Below, in pieces: positions 9,487 through 17,967 of a stretch of 64,000 nucleotides of DNA; positions within the stretch are counted from its first letter, which is position 1, and every line of letters starts with the position of its first letter. The stretch is from Cognatundibacterium aquatile (GTDB taxonomy: Bacteria > Pseudomonadota > Gammaproteobacteria > Burkholderiales > Burkholderiaceae_D), in the NCBI RefSeq assembly GCF_014699135.1, contig NZ_JACOFT010000007.1:1-64000 (forward strand). The letters run 5' to 3'. The translations under genes were made by a program, and so were the position numbers. The notes below the pieces were generated by a model. That model was not told where the DNA came from. It was given only the letters and a program-made list of their open reading frames with translations, and did no database searches.

Positions 9487-9581
9487 AAAAAAACCGCATC
9501 AGCCAGAGCGTAATGCGGACGTTTTAATTACTTCAAAAAACGCATCAGGTGTATCTGATCGACTATCCCACCACCAAGAGT
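9487..9581 (-). ncRNA. Candidate short RNA or attenuator before the OmpA-like gene
   Basis: A strong promoter (9587-9615) should start a transcript near 9581 that meets a full intrinsic terminator 65-95 nt later: stem CCGCAT/ATGCGG (9494-9499 with 9513-9518), then seven U. Two further helices are possible in the RNA, ATCAG/CTGAT and CGTTTT/AAAACG. The result would be either a free RNA of about 95 nt or a prematurely terminated 5' leader of the OmpA-like gene, whose start codon lies about 95 bp further on. No known family is recognised. Confidence 0.5.
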
Positions 9582-9586
9582 GCCCG

Positions 9587-9615
9587 ATACTATATTTTGC
9601 TTGTTTGGGTGTCAA
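9587..9615 (-). promoter_or_regulatory. Sigma-70 promoter driving the short RNA/OmpA-like gene
   Basis: On the minus strand a perfect -35 (TTGACA, 9610-9615) is followed by a 17-bp spacer and TAGTAT (9587-9592) as -10. Confidence 0.6.
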
Positions 9616-9689
9616 GCTTCACTGACGGGTTCGTCCAATCATGGCGATTTGTGTCGCAATCAACGGCCCCAGGGGATGCAGAAAGAAAA

Positions 9690-9715
9690 AAGGGCTTACA
9701 TCGCTGTAAGCCCTT
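9690..9715 (-). terminator. Intrinsic terminator of the tRNA-Met gene
   Basis: A 10-bp stem AAGGGCTTAC/GTAAGCCCTT with a short loop. On the minus strand it is followed by TTTTTCTTTC and begins 6 bp after the tRNA 3' end. Confidence 0.8.
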
Positions 9716-9721
9716 GAATTC

Positions 9722-9798
9722 TGGTGGTGATAGGTGGACTTGAACCACCGACCCCAGCATTATGAGTGCTGTGCTCTAACCAGCTGAGCTATATCACC
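9722..9798 (-). tRNA. tRNA-Met (anticodon CAT)
   Basis: A 77-nt cloverleaf: acceptor stem GGTGATA/TATCACC, D-loop AGCTCAGCTGGTTAGAGC, anticodon loop CTCATAA with anticodon CAT, T-arm GGTTCAAGTCC, discriminator A and an encoded CCA end. The first acceptor pair is a normal G-C, and the D-arm is that of an elongator. I therefore call elongator Met rather than initiator; a lysidine-modified tRNA-Ile(CAT) cannot be wholly excluded by eye. Confidence 0.92.
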
Positions 9799-9810
9799 AA
9801 GAAGCCTTAG

Positions 9811-9839
9811 ATTATGTCAGTTGGCTGTTCTGGTGTCAA
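9811..9839 (-). promoter_or_regulatory. Sigma-70 promoter of tRNA-Met
   Basis: Minus-strand TTGACA (9834-9839), a 17-bp spacer and CATAAT (9811-9816). The predicted start is about 6 nt before the mature tRNA. Confidence 0.75.
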
Positions 9840-9931
9840 TACCAGGCATCTGTTTTTATGGAATTCATCGGGTATTTTGCAAAAAAACAAGCGGTTTTTC
9901 ATGAAATAAGTGTCGAATTACTGTTTCTTGA

Positions 9932-10879
9932 CTACTTTCTTGCCATCTCCTGTTGTACCAGATGCAGGATTTGTTGTGATGGATTCTGGCTCAGGCAATC
10001 TATTAATATGCGCTCTGGCATGGAGCGTAACCAGGTGAGCTGGCGTTTTGCCAACTGGCGGGTGGCGATAATGCCGCGTTCCCGCATGTCTTCATAAGTG
10101 CAGAGATGATCGAGATAATCCCATGCCTGACGATAGCCGACACAGCGTATTGACGGCAGATTTGCGTGTAAATCCTGCCGTTGTTTTAACTGTTTCACTT
10201 CCTCCAAAAAGCCATTTTGCAGCATCAGATCGAAGCGGCTTGCGATACGCCGGTGCAGAACGCTGCGATCAGAGGGTTCCAGCGAAATTGGCAGCATGTC
10301 GAACGCTGGCCCGGTTTTAGTTTGGCGGGCGAGCAATGCAGACATAGCCTGTCCGCTCAGTGTGATGATTTCCAGCGCTCTCTGAATACGCTGACTGTCA
10401 TTGGGATTCAGCCGTGCGGCCGTTTCAGGGTCGAGGGTCGCCAGACGCGCATGCAAACCCGGTACGCCTATGCGTTCTGCTTCGGCATCCAGTTCTGCTC
10501 GTAACGCGGGATCGGCACCGGGCAGATCATCGAGGCCGTGTTTCAGCGCATTGAAATACATCATGGTGCCGCCAACGAGGATGGGCAATTTACCTCTCGC
10601 CTGAATATCAGCGACCAGTCTTTCTGCATCTTTACGGAATTGCGCGACGGAATACGATTCCACCGGATCAATAATATCGATCAAATGATGCGGTGCGCTG
10701 GCGAGTTCCTCGGCAGAGGGTTTGGCCGTGCCGATATCCATGCCGCGATAAATCAGTGCCGAATCAACAGAGATAATTTCGGACGGAATGTGTCTGGCGA
10801 TTTCCAGCGCGGCGGCGGTTTTGCCGGATGCGGTCGGCCCCATGATCGCGATGACGTTGGCGGCATTCGAGGTGTTCAT
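9932..10879 (-). CDS. miaA: tRNA dimethylallyltransferase
   Basis: Transfers the dimethylallyl group of DMAPP to N6 of A37 in tRNAs that read UNN codons. The 315-residue protein has the family length. A P-loop, GPTASGKT, is at residues 14-21. The substrate motifs are [17 protein letters not shown] (about 39-55) and HHLIDIIDP. The C-terminal half has the usual CVGYRQAW and [14 protein letters not shown] signatures. The ATG at 10879 is the only sensible start. It follows mutL by 64 bp on the same strand, a frequent pairing in proteobacteria, and may share its transcript. Confidence 0.96.
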   Translation of the reverse strand: MNTSNAANVIAIMGPTASGKTAAALEIARHIPSEIISVDSALIYRGMDIGTAKPSAEELASAPHHLIDIIDPVESYSVAQFRKDAERLVADIQARGKLPILVGGTMMYFNALKHGLDDLPGADPALRAELDAEAERIGVPGLHARLATLDPETAARLNPNDSQRIQRALEIITLSGQAMSALLARQTKTGPAFDMLPISLEPSDRSVLHRRIASRFDLMLQNGFLEEVKQLKQRQDLHANLPSIRCVGYRQAWDYLDHLCTYEDMRERGIIATRQLAKRQLTWLRSMPERILIDCLSQNPSQQILHLVQQEMARK

Positions 10880-10943
10880 GCTAATTCCGTTTTTATAATT
10901 AATGTCGTTGGTAACGGTGTTGATAGTTCACGATGGTTAGAAT

Positions 10944-12818
10944 TTACTGGCCACGCAAGAACATTTTATCGAGATCGTTCAGACCAAGTTGCACCCATGT
11001 TGGTCGCCCATGATTGCACTGATCAGCGCGCTCTGTTTGCTCCATCTGACGCAACAGCGCATTCATTTCCGGAACGGTGAGGCTGCGATTGGCCCGCACC
11101 GCTGTATGACAGGCAAGGGTGCCGAGCAATTCATTGCGTCTGTCAATCAGGACGCGTGAGCCGCCGAATTCACGGACTTCACGCAATACGTCTCGTGCGA
11201 GTGATTGTGCATCGGCATTTTTAAGCAATGCTGGAACGGCGCGCACAGCCAGCGTGGTGGGCGATATCGCCGCCATGTCAAACCCCAGTGCTTTTAATGT
11301 GTCTTGATGTTCTTCGACAGTGCCGACTTCAATTGCGTCAGCATAAAAGGTCACCGGTATCAGCATCGGTTGCACAGGCATGGCGTTTTCGTCTAGCGCA
11401 TTCTTGAGCTGCTCATACAAGATGCGTTCATGTGCGGCATGCATATCCACCAGTACCAGACCTTTGCTGTTTTGTGCGAGTACATACACACCGTGCAGTT
11501 GTGCCAGCGCAAAGCCTAAAGGATGCTCATCTTCCGGCAGTGCTTGTGTGGGAGCGGCATTTTCTGCGCGGGTGCTGTCGCTGAACATGGCGCCATAACT
11601 TTGCAGATTCTGCGCGACACCGTTACCGCTACCTGACTGATTGCGACCCCATTGGTCGTAAGCATTCGGCGTGCTGCTGCCTGCGTTCGCATAGGGGGAC
11701 GGCGTTGCGAATTGCGCCGCAAACGTCGTTTGTTCACCGGCAATCCAGGGTATCGCTTTTCCTGCTAATACGGATGATGCTGATGCTGCGGTGGCGGGTG
11801 CCGGAACGGTGCCGAAAGCAGTGGCAGATGTCTGCGCCAGTGCACGGCTGACGGCATGAAATACAAATTGATGAACGGCACGGCTATCGCGAAACCGCAC
11901 TTCGATTTTTGAAGGATGCACGTTCACATCGACCAGTGCCGGATCAAGATCCAGCGCCAGAACATAAGATGGATAGCGATCGCCATGCAACACATCCTGA
12001 TAGGCAGCGCGTACCGCATGGGTCAATAATTTGTCACGGACAAAGCGGCCGTTCACATAAAAAAATTGTGCATCGGCACGCGCTTTAGAGGCGGTCGGCA
12101 AACCGACAAAACCATGCAGGCGCAATGGCCCTGCGCTTTCATCGAGTGGCAGACGCGCGCTGGAAAAGGCCTCACCGAGGATCTGCGCGCTGCGCTTATC
12201 AATTGCGCTGACATTCCAGTGATCAACCGCTTTACCATTATGTGTGAGGGAAAACGAGACGTCGGGGCGCGCCAGCGCGATACGGCGCACAACCTCCGCA
12301 CAATGACCGAACTCTGTTTGTTCTGATTTTAAAAATTTCCGGCGGGCGGGCGTGTTGTAATACAAATCCTGCACATCGACCGTGGTGCCTGGCGCACCCG
12401 ATGCCGGAGAGACCTTACCATTTTCAATCTGCCACGCATGCGGTGCATCGGCGGTACGGGTCGTCAGCGTCAGCAAGGAAACTGAGGCGATGGAGGCGAG
12501 CGCTTCGCCGCGAAATCCCAGGGTCGCGACATTTTCCAGCTCCGTCAGCGAGGCGATTTTCGACGTTGCATGACGTGCCACGGCGAGTGGCAATTGCTCT
12601 TGCGGTATACCGCGTCCGTTATCGCTGATCGCTATCCGTTTGACGCCGCCTTCTTCGAGCCGGATGGTGATGCTGCTGGCGCCCGCATCCAGCGCGTTTT
12701 CCAGCACTTCCTTGACGACGGCAGACGGCCGTTCGACGACTTCGCCGGCAGCAATTTGAGAGATCAGGTTATCGGGCAGCGCCTGAATCGGACGGTAAGG
12801 AGAGGAATTCGGATTCAT
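10944..12818 (-). CDS. mutL: DNA mismatch repair protein MutL (endonuclease type)
   Basis: Couples MutS mismatch recognition to strand incision and excision. The GHKL ATPase is at the N-terminus: ENALDAG (about 40), DNGRGI (about 66) and GFRGEALASI (about 96). A variable Ser/Ala-rich linker spans roughly residues 340-430. The C-terminal domain has a metal-binding motif of the form DMHAAHERILYE, with Met in place of the usual Gln, plus ACHTAVR and CNHGRPT. This marks the endonuclease-containing MutL used by organisms without MutH. The length of 624 aa is normal. It lies between amiC and miaA, the usual Burkholderiales order apart from dedA on the opposite strand. Confidence 0.96.
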   Translation of the reverse strand: MNPNSSPYRPIQALPDNLISQIAAGEVVERPSAVVKEVLENALDAGASSITIRLEEGGVKRIAISDNGRGIPQEQLPLAVARHATSKIASLTELENVATLGFRGEALASIASVSLLTLTTRTADAPHAWQIENGKVSPASGAPGTTVDVQDLYYNTPARRKFLKSEQTEFGHCAEVVRRIALARPDVSFSLTHNGKAVDHWNVSAIDKRSAQILGEAFSSARLPLDESAGPLRLHGFVGLPTASKARADAQFFYVNGRFVRDKLLTHAVRAAYQDVLHGDRYPSYVLALDLDPALVDVNVHPSKIEVRFRDSRAVHQFVFHAVSRALAQTSATAFGTVPAPATAASASSVLAGKAIPWIAGEQTTFAAQFATPSPYANAGSSTPNAYDQWGRNQSGSGNGVAQNLQSYGAMFSDSTRAENAAPTQALPEDEHPLGFALAQLHGVYVLAQNSKGLVLVDMHAAHERILYEQLKNALDENAMPVQPMLIPVTFYADAIEVGTVEEHQDTLKALGFDMAAISPTTLAVRAVPALLKNADAQSLARDVLREVREFGGSRVLIDRRNELLGTLACHTAVRANRSLTVPEMNALLRQMEQTERADQCNHGRPTWVQLGLNDLDKMFLRGQ

Positions 12819-12841
12819 CGCGAGATTATACCTGCGCTGTC

Positions 12842-12869
12842 TTGCGTGTACTGCGGCTTAGTGTATGAT
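12842..12869 (+). promoter_or_regulatory. Candidate promoter of the DedA gene
   Basis: TTGCGT, a 16-bp spacer and TATGAT in the short gap between the divergent mutL and dedA starts. The match is good for -10 and moderate for -35. Confidence 0.4.
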
Positions 12870-12897
12870 TGCCGCGATTTCTTTGACTGGAACAATA

Positions 12898-13545
12898 ATG
12901 GATTTCATGCAACTGTTAGACATGATTTTGCATGTCGATAAGATGTTGGGGATGGTGATTGCTGAATATGGAACGCTGGTGTACGTCGTTTTGTTTGCGA
13001 TTGTTTTTTGTGAGACTGCCTTTGTGATTTTTCCGTTTTTACCCGGCGATTCATTATTGTTTATTGCCGGTGCTTTTTGCGCGACGGGTGCGATGAACCC
13101 CTGGCTGTTGGTTGGTTTATTGCTGCTTGCATCGATCTCCGGCAACACGATTAACTACTGGATCGGCAGCCTGATTGGTCACAAAGTCATGGCGCACGAC
13201 TATCGCTGGATAGATAAGGCGGCGCTGAAAAAGACCCATGAATTTTATGAAAAGCATGGTGGTAAAACCGTTGTGCTGGCGCGTTTTGTGCCTATCGTGC
13301 GTACCTTTGCGCCTTTCGTGGCGGGTATCTCTGATATGACACACCGTACTTTCCAGCTCTTCAATGTGCTTGGTGCGTTGTTATGGATATTGTCGCTGGT
13401 CCTGAGCGGTTACTTCTTCGGTAACATTCCTTTCATACAGAAAAATCTGAATGCCATCGTACTGGTGGGGGTCGGTGCCGCGATTGTGCCTCTGTTGCTG
13501 GGGGCATTGTGGAAAATGCTGAAGCGCTTGCGTAAAGCGGTCTGA
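12898..13545 (+). CDS. DedA-family membrane protein
   Basis: A 215-residue inner-membrane protein of the DedA/SNARE-associated (VTT) family. Members are linked to undecaprenyl-phosphate or other polyprenyl-phosphate lipid recycling and to envelope stress. ATG 12898 is preceded by GGAA at a suitable distance and is preferred over an in-frame ATG at 12865. Visible family features are the acidic-Pro motif CETAFVIFPFLPGDSLLF near the first re-entrant segment, a central basic segment with HKVMAHDYRWID, and RFVPIVRTFAPFVAGIS in the second. About four hydrophobic segments are present. The next gene starts 5 bp after its stop. Confidence 0.88.
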   Translation: MDFMQLLDMILHVDKMLGMVIAEYGTLVYVVLFAIVFCETAFVIFPFLPGDSLLFIAGAFCATGAMNPWLLVGLLLLASISGNTINYWIGSLIGHKVMAHDYRWIDKAALKKTHEFYEKHGGKTVVLARFVPIVRTFAPFVAGISDMTHRTFQLFNVLGALLWILSLVLSGYFFGNIPFIQKNLNAIVLVGVGAAIVPLLLGALWKMLKRLRKAV

Positions 13546-13550
13546 CGATT

Positions 13551-13877
13551 GTGAAAAAGCCGACTTCATCGACGCTGATCTGGCTACGCCAGCAAGCACC
13601 GTTGAAGCCAGAAGTCGGTCAAGCCTGTAATGGCTGTGGTGTTTGCTGCGCTGCCGAGCCTTGCCCGGTGGCGCTTGTTTTTTTGTGGCAGCGGCATGGA
13701 AGTTGCCGCGCCTTATTATGGGATCACGCTTCAATGTCCTACCGCTGCGGCATGCTGACTCAGCCTGCACAGTATCTGCGCTGGCTTCCGCTACGTTGGC
13801 AGGCCTGGTTTGCGCGCAGAGTCCGACGCTGGATTGCCGCTGGTGTTGGCTGCGATTCCAGTGCACAGGCAGAATAA
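13551..13877 (+). CDS. Small Cys-rich protein (CxxCxxCC motif)
   Basis: A 108-residue protein beginning at GTG 13551, 5 bp after the dedA stop and probably translated from the same mRNA. It contains a CNGCGVCC cluster around residues 26-33 with further Cys residues (AEPCP, GSC, YRCGM). This pattern resembles the YkgJ/UPF0153-type putative zinc or iron-sulphur binding motif. The rest is rich in Trp and Arg. No catalytic residue or defined function can be named; the link with DedA is by position only. Confidence 0.68.
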   Translation: MKKPTSSTLIWLRQQAPLKPEVGQACNGCGVCCAAEPCPVALVFLWQRHGSCRALLWDHASMSYRCGMLTQPAQYLRWLPLRWQAWFARRVRRWIAAGVGCDSSAQAE

Positions 13878-13880
13878 AAA

Positions 13881-13904
13881 ATGCCCGGCGAGATCGTCGG
13901 GCAT
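13881..13904 (-). terminator. Intrinsic terminator of the amiC transcript
   Basis: Stem ATGCCCG/CGGGCAT with a 10-nt interior. On the minus strand it is followed by TTTTTTATTC, about 30 bp after the amiC stop. It also lies just past the stop of the small Cys-rich gene, on the other strand. Confidence 0.75.
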
Positions 13905-13934
13905 GGCTGTGTTGAGTCAGTCGCTGGCGAGGGC

Positions 13935-15365
13935 TCAGGTCAGCCGGCTTTTTGCCAGTGGCGGATTTTTTGAAAAATATTTCTTGATACCTTTCATCAC
14001 TGCATCCGCCATCTGATCCTGATAGGCGTCATCGGTCAGTTTGGCCTCTTCCTCCGGATTCGAAATAAACGCCGTTTCTATCAATATGCTGGGAATATCC
14101 GGCGCTTTCAGAACTGCAAATCCGGCTTGTTCCACCGAGCCTTTGTGCAATTTATTGATGCCACTGATTTCTGTCAGCACAACTTTGCCGAGTTTTAAAC
14201 TATCGTTGATCTGCGCCGTTGTCGATAAATCCAGCAAGACGCTGGCGAGCTGCTTGTCGTGATTTTTGATGTTCACGCCGCCGATCAGATCGGCCGCATT
14301 TTCTTTATCCGCCAGCCAGCGTGCGGCGGTTGAACTTGCCCCTTTGTCGGACAATACAAACACCGATGAACCACGCGCAGATGAATTCACAAACGCATCG
14401 GCATGCACCGACATGAATAAATCTGCCTGCACCGCTCTGGCTTTTTGTACCCGCACGTTCAGCGGCACAAAATAATCGGCATCGCGCGTCAGCATCACGC
14501 GCATATTCGGTTGCTGTTCTATTTTGGCTTTCAGGCGTTTGGCAATCGCCAGAACCACATCTTTTTCGCGGCTGCCGCCACGCCCTGTCGCACCGGGGTC
14601 TTCACCGCCATGACCCGGATCAATCGCAATCGTGATCATGCGTGTCATCGCCGGTGTAGCTGATTTTTCTGGTGATTTTTCACTCAGATGCGGTTCAGTT
14701 TTTTCGCTGTGTTTCAACGCGGCTTTGTCGTCAGGCTTGGCCTCTGCCATGAGTTCCGGTTTAGATACTTTTGGATCAGATTTGCCATCGGCTTTGACTT
14801 CACCCGCCATAGTCGGGGTGGTCGGGGCGACGCTTCTGGTCTGGGTGTCTTTGTGCCACTCGCCTTTTTCTATCAGCGCGGCAATTGGGTCGGCCGGATT
14901 GGCTGGGTACAGATCGAAGACCAGCCTGTGTTTATAGTTGCCAACGGGTTGCAGAGTAAACACCTGTGGGCTGATTTCTTCTTTTAAATCGAACACCAGG
15001 CGCACAACGTTCGGTTTATTCTGACCAACCCGCACCTGCTTGATGTAAGGGTCATTCGGCTGTATCTTCGCCACCAGTTCTTTCAGGGTGGTATTTAATT
15101 CCAGACCTTCGATATCCACCACCAGGCGCTCAGGATTTTTTACTGTAAAAAAATTGGTATTGAGCTCAATATCATTTTCCAGCGTGACGCGGGTGTAATC
15201 TTCGGCAGGCCAGACCCGGACAGCAAGAATTTTCGCCGCATTTGCTGCTTGCGGCACACAAACGGACAGCAGCAGGGTGCCGCCAGCTTTAATGAAAGCG
15301 CGTCGCTTTCCTGATGGGGATTTCTGGCTTACAGATTGGGGGCGAATTGGAGTGATGCGAGACAT
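13935..15365 (-). CDS. amiC: N-acetylmuramoyl-L-alanine amidase, Tat-exported
   Basis: Cleaves the amide bond between MurNAc and L-Ala to split septal peptidoglycan. Of its 476 residues, the N-terminus has a twin-arginine signal (GKRRAFIKAGGTLLL, about 19-33), as known for AmiA/AmiC. An AMIN domain for septal targeting follows (about 45-155). A Lys/Ser/Pro-rich linker leads to the amidase_3 domain (about 245-465). Its zinc ligands and catalytic residues are visible in IDPGHGGEDPGATG, GSREKDVVL, SVHADAF and LIETAFISN. The start codon lies inside the 3' end of tsaE (37-nt overlap), so the two are translationally linked. Confidence 0.95.
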   Translation of the reverse strand: MSRITPIRPQSVSQKSPSGKRRAFIKAGGTLLLSVCVPQAANAAKILAVRVWPAEDYTRVTLENDIELNTNFFTVKNPERLVVDIEGLELNTTLKELVAKIQPNDPYIKQVRVGQNKPNVVRLVFDLKEEISPQVFTLQPVGNYKHRLVFDLYPANPADPIAALIEKGEWHKDTQTRSVAPTTPTMAGEVKADGKSDPKVSKPELMAEAKPDDKAALKHSEKTEPHLSEKSPEKSATPAMTRMITIAIDPGHGGEDPGATGRGGSREKDVVLAIAKRLKAKIEQQPNMRVMLTRDADYFVPLNVRVQKARAVQADLFMSVHADAFVNSSARGSSVFVLSDKGASSTAARWLADKENAADLIGGVNIKNHDKQLASVLLDLSTTAQINDSLKLGKVVLTEISGINKLHKGSVEQAGFAVLKAPDIPSILIETAFISNPEEEAKLTDDAYQDQMADAVMKGIKKYFSKNPPLAKSRLT

Positions 15366-15814
15366 GCGATACCTTTGGCAGACAACGCCTGCAATTCTAC
15401 CTCACGACCATCACCTGCGACGCTTAAAAATACATTCAGATCAGGTTCTGGCAGCACGCCATCTGCTTTTTCTGGCCATTCGACGATACAGATATTCGAT
15501 GCGTTAAACTCTTCGCGGAATCCGGCGTCCAGAAATTCTTCGGCGCTCAGCATACGATACAGATCAAAATGCATGATCGTTGTTGTTTGCGATCGGATTT
15601 TTACCTGATACGGTTCTGCCAGTGTATAAGTCGGGCTTTTTACATTGCCGGTAAAACCAGCCGCGTGAATCATGGCGCGGGTGAGGGCGGTTTTACCTGC
15701 ACCCAGATCGCCGTGCAGAAAAATAACCAGCCCCGGCACTAATGTGTGGGCGAGACTTTTTCCTAATGCCTGCGTTGCTGCTTCATCCGGCAGTGTGGTT
15801 TTATAATGTGACAT
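15329..15814 (-). CDS. tsaE: tRNA threonylcarbamoyladenosine biosynthesis ATPase TsaE
   Basis: The ATPase partner of TsaB/TsaD in forming the t6A37 modification. The 161-residue form from ATG 15814 is given; a TTG three codons upstream (15823) is an alternative, and the AGGA next to the ATG does not settle it. The P-loop GDLGAGKTAL is around residues 36-45; SPTYTLAEPY, HFDLYRM and an IVEWPEKA-like Walker-B region follow. tsaD itself is also in this window (32800-33828). The gene is divergent from queG. Confidence 0.93.
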   Translation of the reverse strand: MSHYKTTLPDEAATQALGKSLAHTLVPGLVIFLHGDLGAGKTALTRAMIHAAGFTGNVKSPTYTLAEPYQVKIRSQTTTIMHFDLYRMLSAEEFLDAGFREEFNASNICIVEWPEKADGVLPEPDLNVFLSVAGDGREVELQALSAKGIACLASLQFAPNL

Positions 15815-15893
15815 TTCCTGCAAAGTCCGTATTCATGAATTCGCTAAACATAGCATATTGCCCCGCCCTTGTGTATTTGCCGGAGTCTGCCGC

Positions 15894-16976
15894 GTGAATC
15901 TGGATGTCGACAGCTTATCTGCTTTATCCGCACAGATCAAAAGCTGGGGCAAAGAACTCGGCTTTGCAGAAATTCGTATTGCCGATGTTGATCTCAGCCA
16001 CACCGAAGCCGGTTTTCAGAAATGGCTGGACGCCGGTTTTCATGGCGATATGGCGTATATGGCGGCGCATGGCACCAAGCGCAGTCGCCCGGCTGAATTA
16101 GTGCCTGGCACCGTCAGGGTGATTTCGGCACGCATGAATTACTTGCCAGCCGATCCGCACTGGCGCGCTGCGGAAGCACAGCATACTGCAGATACAGCGG
16201 TGATTTCTATCTATGCGCGCGGTCGCGATTATCACAAAGTTTTACGCAGTCGCCTGCAGCAGCTTGCAGAAAAAATCAGTCAGCAGATCGGTGAGTTTGG
16301 CTACCGTGTCTTCACTGATTCTGCGCCGGTAATGGAAGTGGCGCTGGCAGAAAAATCGGGCCTCGGCTGGCGTGGCAAGCATACGCTACTATTGAGTCGT
16401 GAAGCTGGTTCCATGTTTTTTCTGGGCGAGATACTGGTCGATCTGCCGTTGCCGCTTGACCCGCCAGTTGGCAATCACTGCGGTCAGTGTTCATCGTGTA
16501 TCGATGTCTGCCCGACCAAGGCGATTGTTGCACCATACACCGTCGATGCGCGGCGCTGTGTGTCGTATCTGACGATAGAACTGCATGGCAGTATCCCAAT
16601 CGAATTCCGGTCGTTGATCGGTAACCGGGTGTATGGTTGCGACGATTGCCAGTTGCATTGTCCGTGGAATAAATTTGCGCAAGTTGCCGCAGTCGATGAT
16701 TTTGCAGTCAGAAATGGTTTGGGGCACGCGCGCATGGTGCATTTGTTTGCGTGGACGGAAGAGCAGTTTTTGCGCATGCTGGAAGGCAGCCCTATCCGTC
16801 GTATCGGGCATGAACGCTGGTTGCGTAATATTGCGGTCGGTCTTGGTAATGCGGCAACCACGATGTGCGGCGATGCGGGCATTGTGGCGGCCTTACACGC
16901 GCGTCTTGATCATCCGTCAGAGATGGTGCGTGAGCATGTGATCTGGGCGCTAGCCTGCCATGGCCTGAGCGCGTAG
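15894..16976 (+). CDS. queG: Epoxyqueuosine reductase
   Basis: Last step of queuosine synthesis: a cobalamin-dependent reduction of epoxyqueuosine in tRNA. GTG 15894 is preferred because GGAG lies 8-9 bases upstream (360 aa); the frame is open back to a TTG at 15858. The N-terminal part carries KSGLGWRGKHTLLL and the cobalamin-binding region. Two [4Fe-4S] sites are seen: CGQCSSCIDVCPTKAI (about 205-220) with a downstream Cys, and CDDCQLHCPW (about 253-262). A HEAT-like helical tail ends the protein. It is convergent with the AEC permease gene. Confidence 0.95.
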   Translation: MNLDVDSLSALSAQIKSWGKELGFAEIRIADVDLSHTEAGFQKWLDAGFHGDMAYMAAHGTKRSRPAELVPGTVRVISARMNYLPADPHWRAAEAQHTADTAVISIYARGRDYHKVLRSRLQQLAEKISQQIGEFGYRVFTDSAPVMEVALAEKSGLGWRGKHTLLLSREAGSMFFLGEILVDLPLPLDPPVGNHCGQCSSCIDVCPTKAIVAPYTVDARRCVSYLTIELHGSIPIEFRSLIGNRVYGCDDCQLHCPWNKFAQVAAVDDFAVRNGLGHARMVHLFAWTEEQFLRMLEGSPIRRIGHERWLRNIAVGLGNAATTMCGDAGIVAALHARLDHPSEMVREHVIWALACHGLSA

Positions 16977-16992
16977 TGAAAATTTGGTGATG

Positions 16993-17883
16993 CTATCGCA
17001 CCAGCGCCAGCCAGATCGGCAGGGTCAGTACTGACAATACGGTGCTGGCAGAAATCAGAAAGGCGACGAATGGGCCATTGCCACCCATGCGCGCCGCCAG
17101 CACGTAGGCGCTCGATGCAGTCGGCAGCGCACAGAAAATGACGGCGATCTGCAATTGCAGAGCTGGCAATTCCAGCCAGCGGCCAAGTACCAGCGCTATC
17201 GCCGGTAACGCCAGCAATTTCACCGAGAGAAAATAGGCGGCGATACCTTTTGCTTCGTGTATTGCTGACACCTTCATCCCGGCACCCACGGCAAGCAAGC
17301 CGAGTGCGATGGCGGCATTGCCCAGTCGCGACAGCGTTGCTGCTATTCCTTCCGGCAATGGGATGTCCAGCAGACTGACGATCACACCGCTGGCAGTACC
17401 GACCACCAGCGGGTTACTGGCGATTTCTTTCAGCAAGCGACCACTGTTATGGGCCAGTGCATAGACCGCTGCCATATTGCAGAGTGGAACCAGAAAGCCT
17501 ATCAGTAATGCCATCAGCGCGGTGCCCTGATCTCCCGCGAGGCGGGACGCGATCGCCAGCGCAATATAAGAATTGAAGCGGAATGCCGTCTGCACGCCGG
17601 ATTCAAAAATACGCGGTGCTGTTTTAAACAAATACTTAGCCAGCCAGCCGAGCAACATGCCAGCTATCGTGGCAATGATGGCGACCTGCAACAGATGTCC
17701 GGTCGCATGAAAATCAAAACGTGTGCGTGCGGTGGTGTAAAACAGCAGGGCAGGAAACAGCAGGAAGTAAACGATCTTTTCGACGCCAGCCCAGAAATGG
17801 CCTCCCCAATGGGAATGGCGGGCGAGCAGGAAGCCGATCAGAATTAAACTAAAATCAGGAAAGAGTAAGGTGAAGATAGACAT
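16993..17883 (-). CDS. AEC-family permease (auxin efflux carrier type)
   Basis: A 296-residue protein with about ten hydrophobic segments and the AEC/MleP architecture. Members export or exchange dicarboxylates such as malate, or move auxin-like compounds. ATG 17881-17883 is the likely start. An in-frame TTG at 17904 would extend the protein into a 71-bp dispersed repeat (17882-17953), and neither start has a good ribosome-binding site. The substrate cannot be read from the sequence. Its position directly after dctR, on the same strand, is compatible with a role in dicarboxylate traffic, but only by association. Confidence 0.82.
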   Translation of the reverse strand: MSIFTLLFPDFSLILIGFLLARHSHWGGHFWAGVEKIVYFLLFPALLFYTTARTRFDFHATGHLLQVAIIATIAGMLLGWLAKYLFKTAPRIFESGVQTAFRFNSYIALAIASRLAGDQGTALMALLIGFLVPLCNMAAVYALAHNSGRLLKEIASNPLVVGTASGVIVSLLDIPLPEGIAATLSRLGNAAIALGLLAVGAGMKVSAIHEAKGIAAYFLSVKLLALPAIALVLGRWLELPALQLQIAVIFCALPTASSAYVLAARMGGNGPFVAFLISASTVLSVLTLPIWLALVR

Positions 17884-17953
17884 ACTGGGTGGAGTATATT
17901 TCAACCCCTAATGTTTACAAGGAGAATAGGGTGAAAATCAAGGATACTCCCCC
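17882..17953 (+). repeat. 71-bp dispersed repeat, copy A
   Basis: Starts ATACT-GGGTGG-AGTAT and ends ATACTCCCC, with 46 bp between. It aligns without gaps to the copies at 31946 and 57829. It begins 15 bp beyond the dctR stop and overlaps the start codon of the AEC permease gene. Confidence 0.8.
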
Positions 17954-17967
17954 ATTTTTACTAAAAA

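Noticed and set aside
9392..9499. Extension of the OmpA-like protein to an ATG at 9499
   Set aside because: The extension would be translated through a full intrinsic terminator and would bury the signal peptide at residue 37 and beyond.
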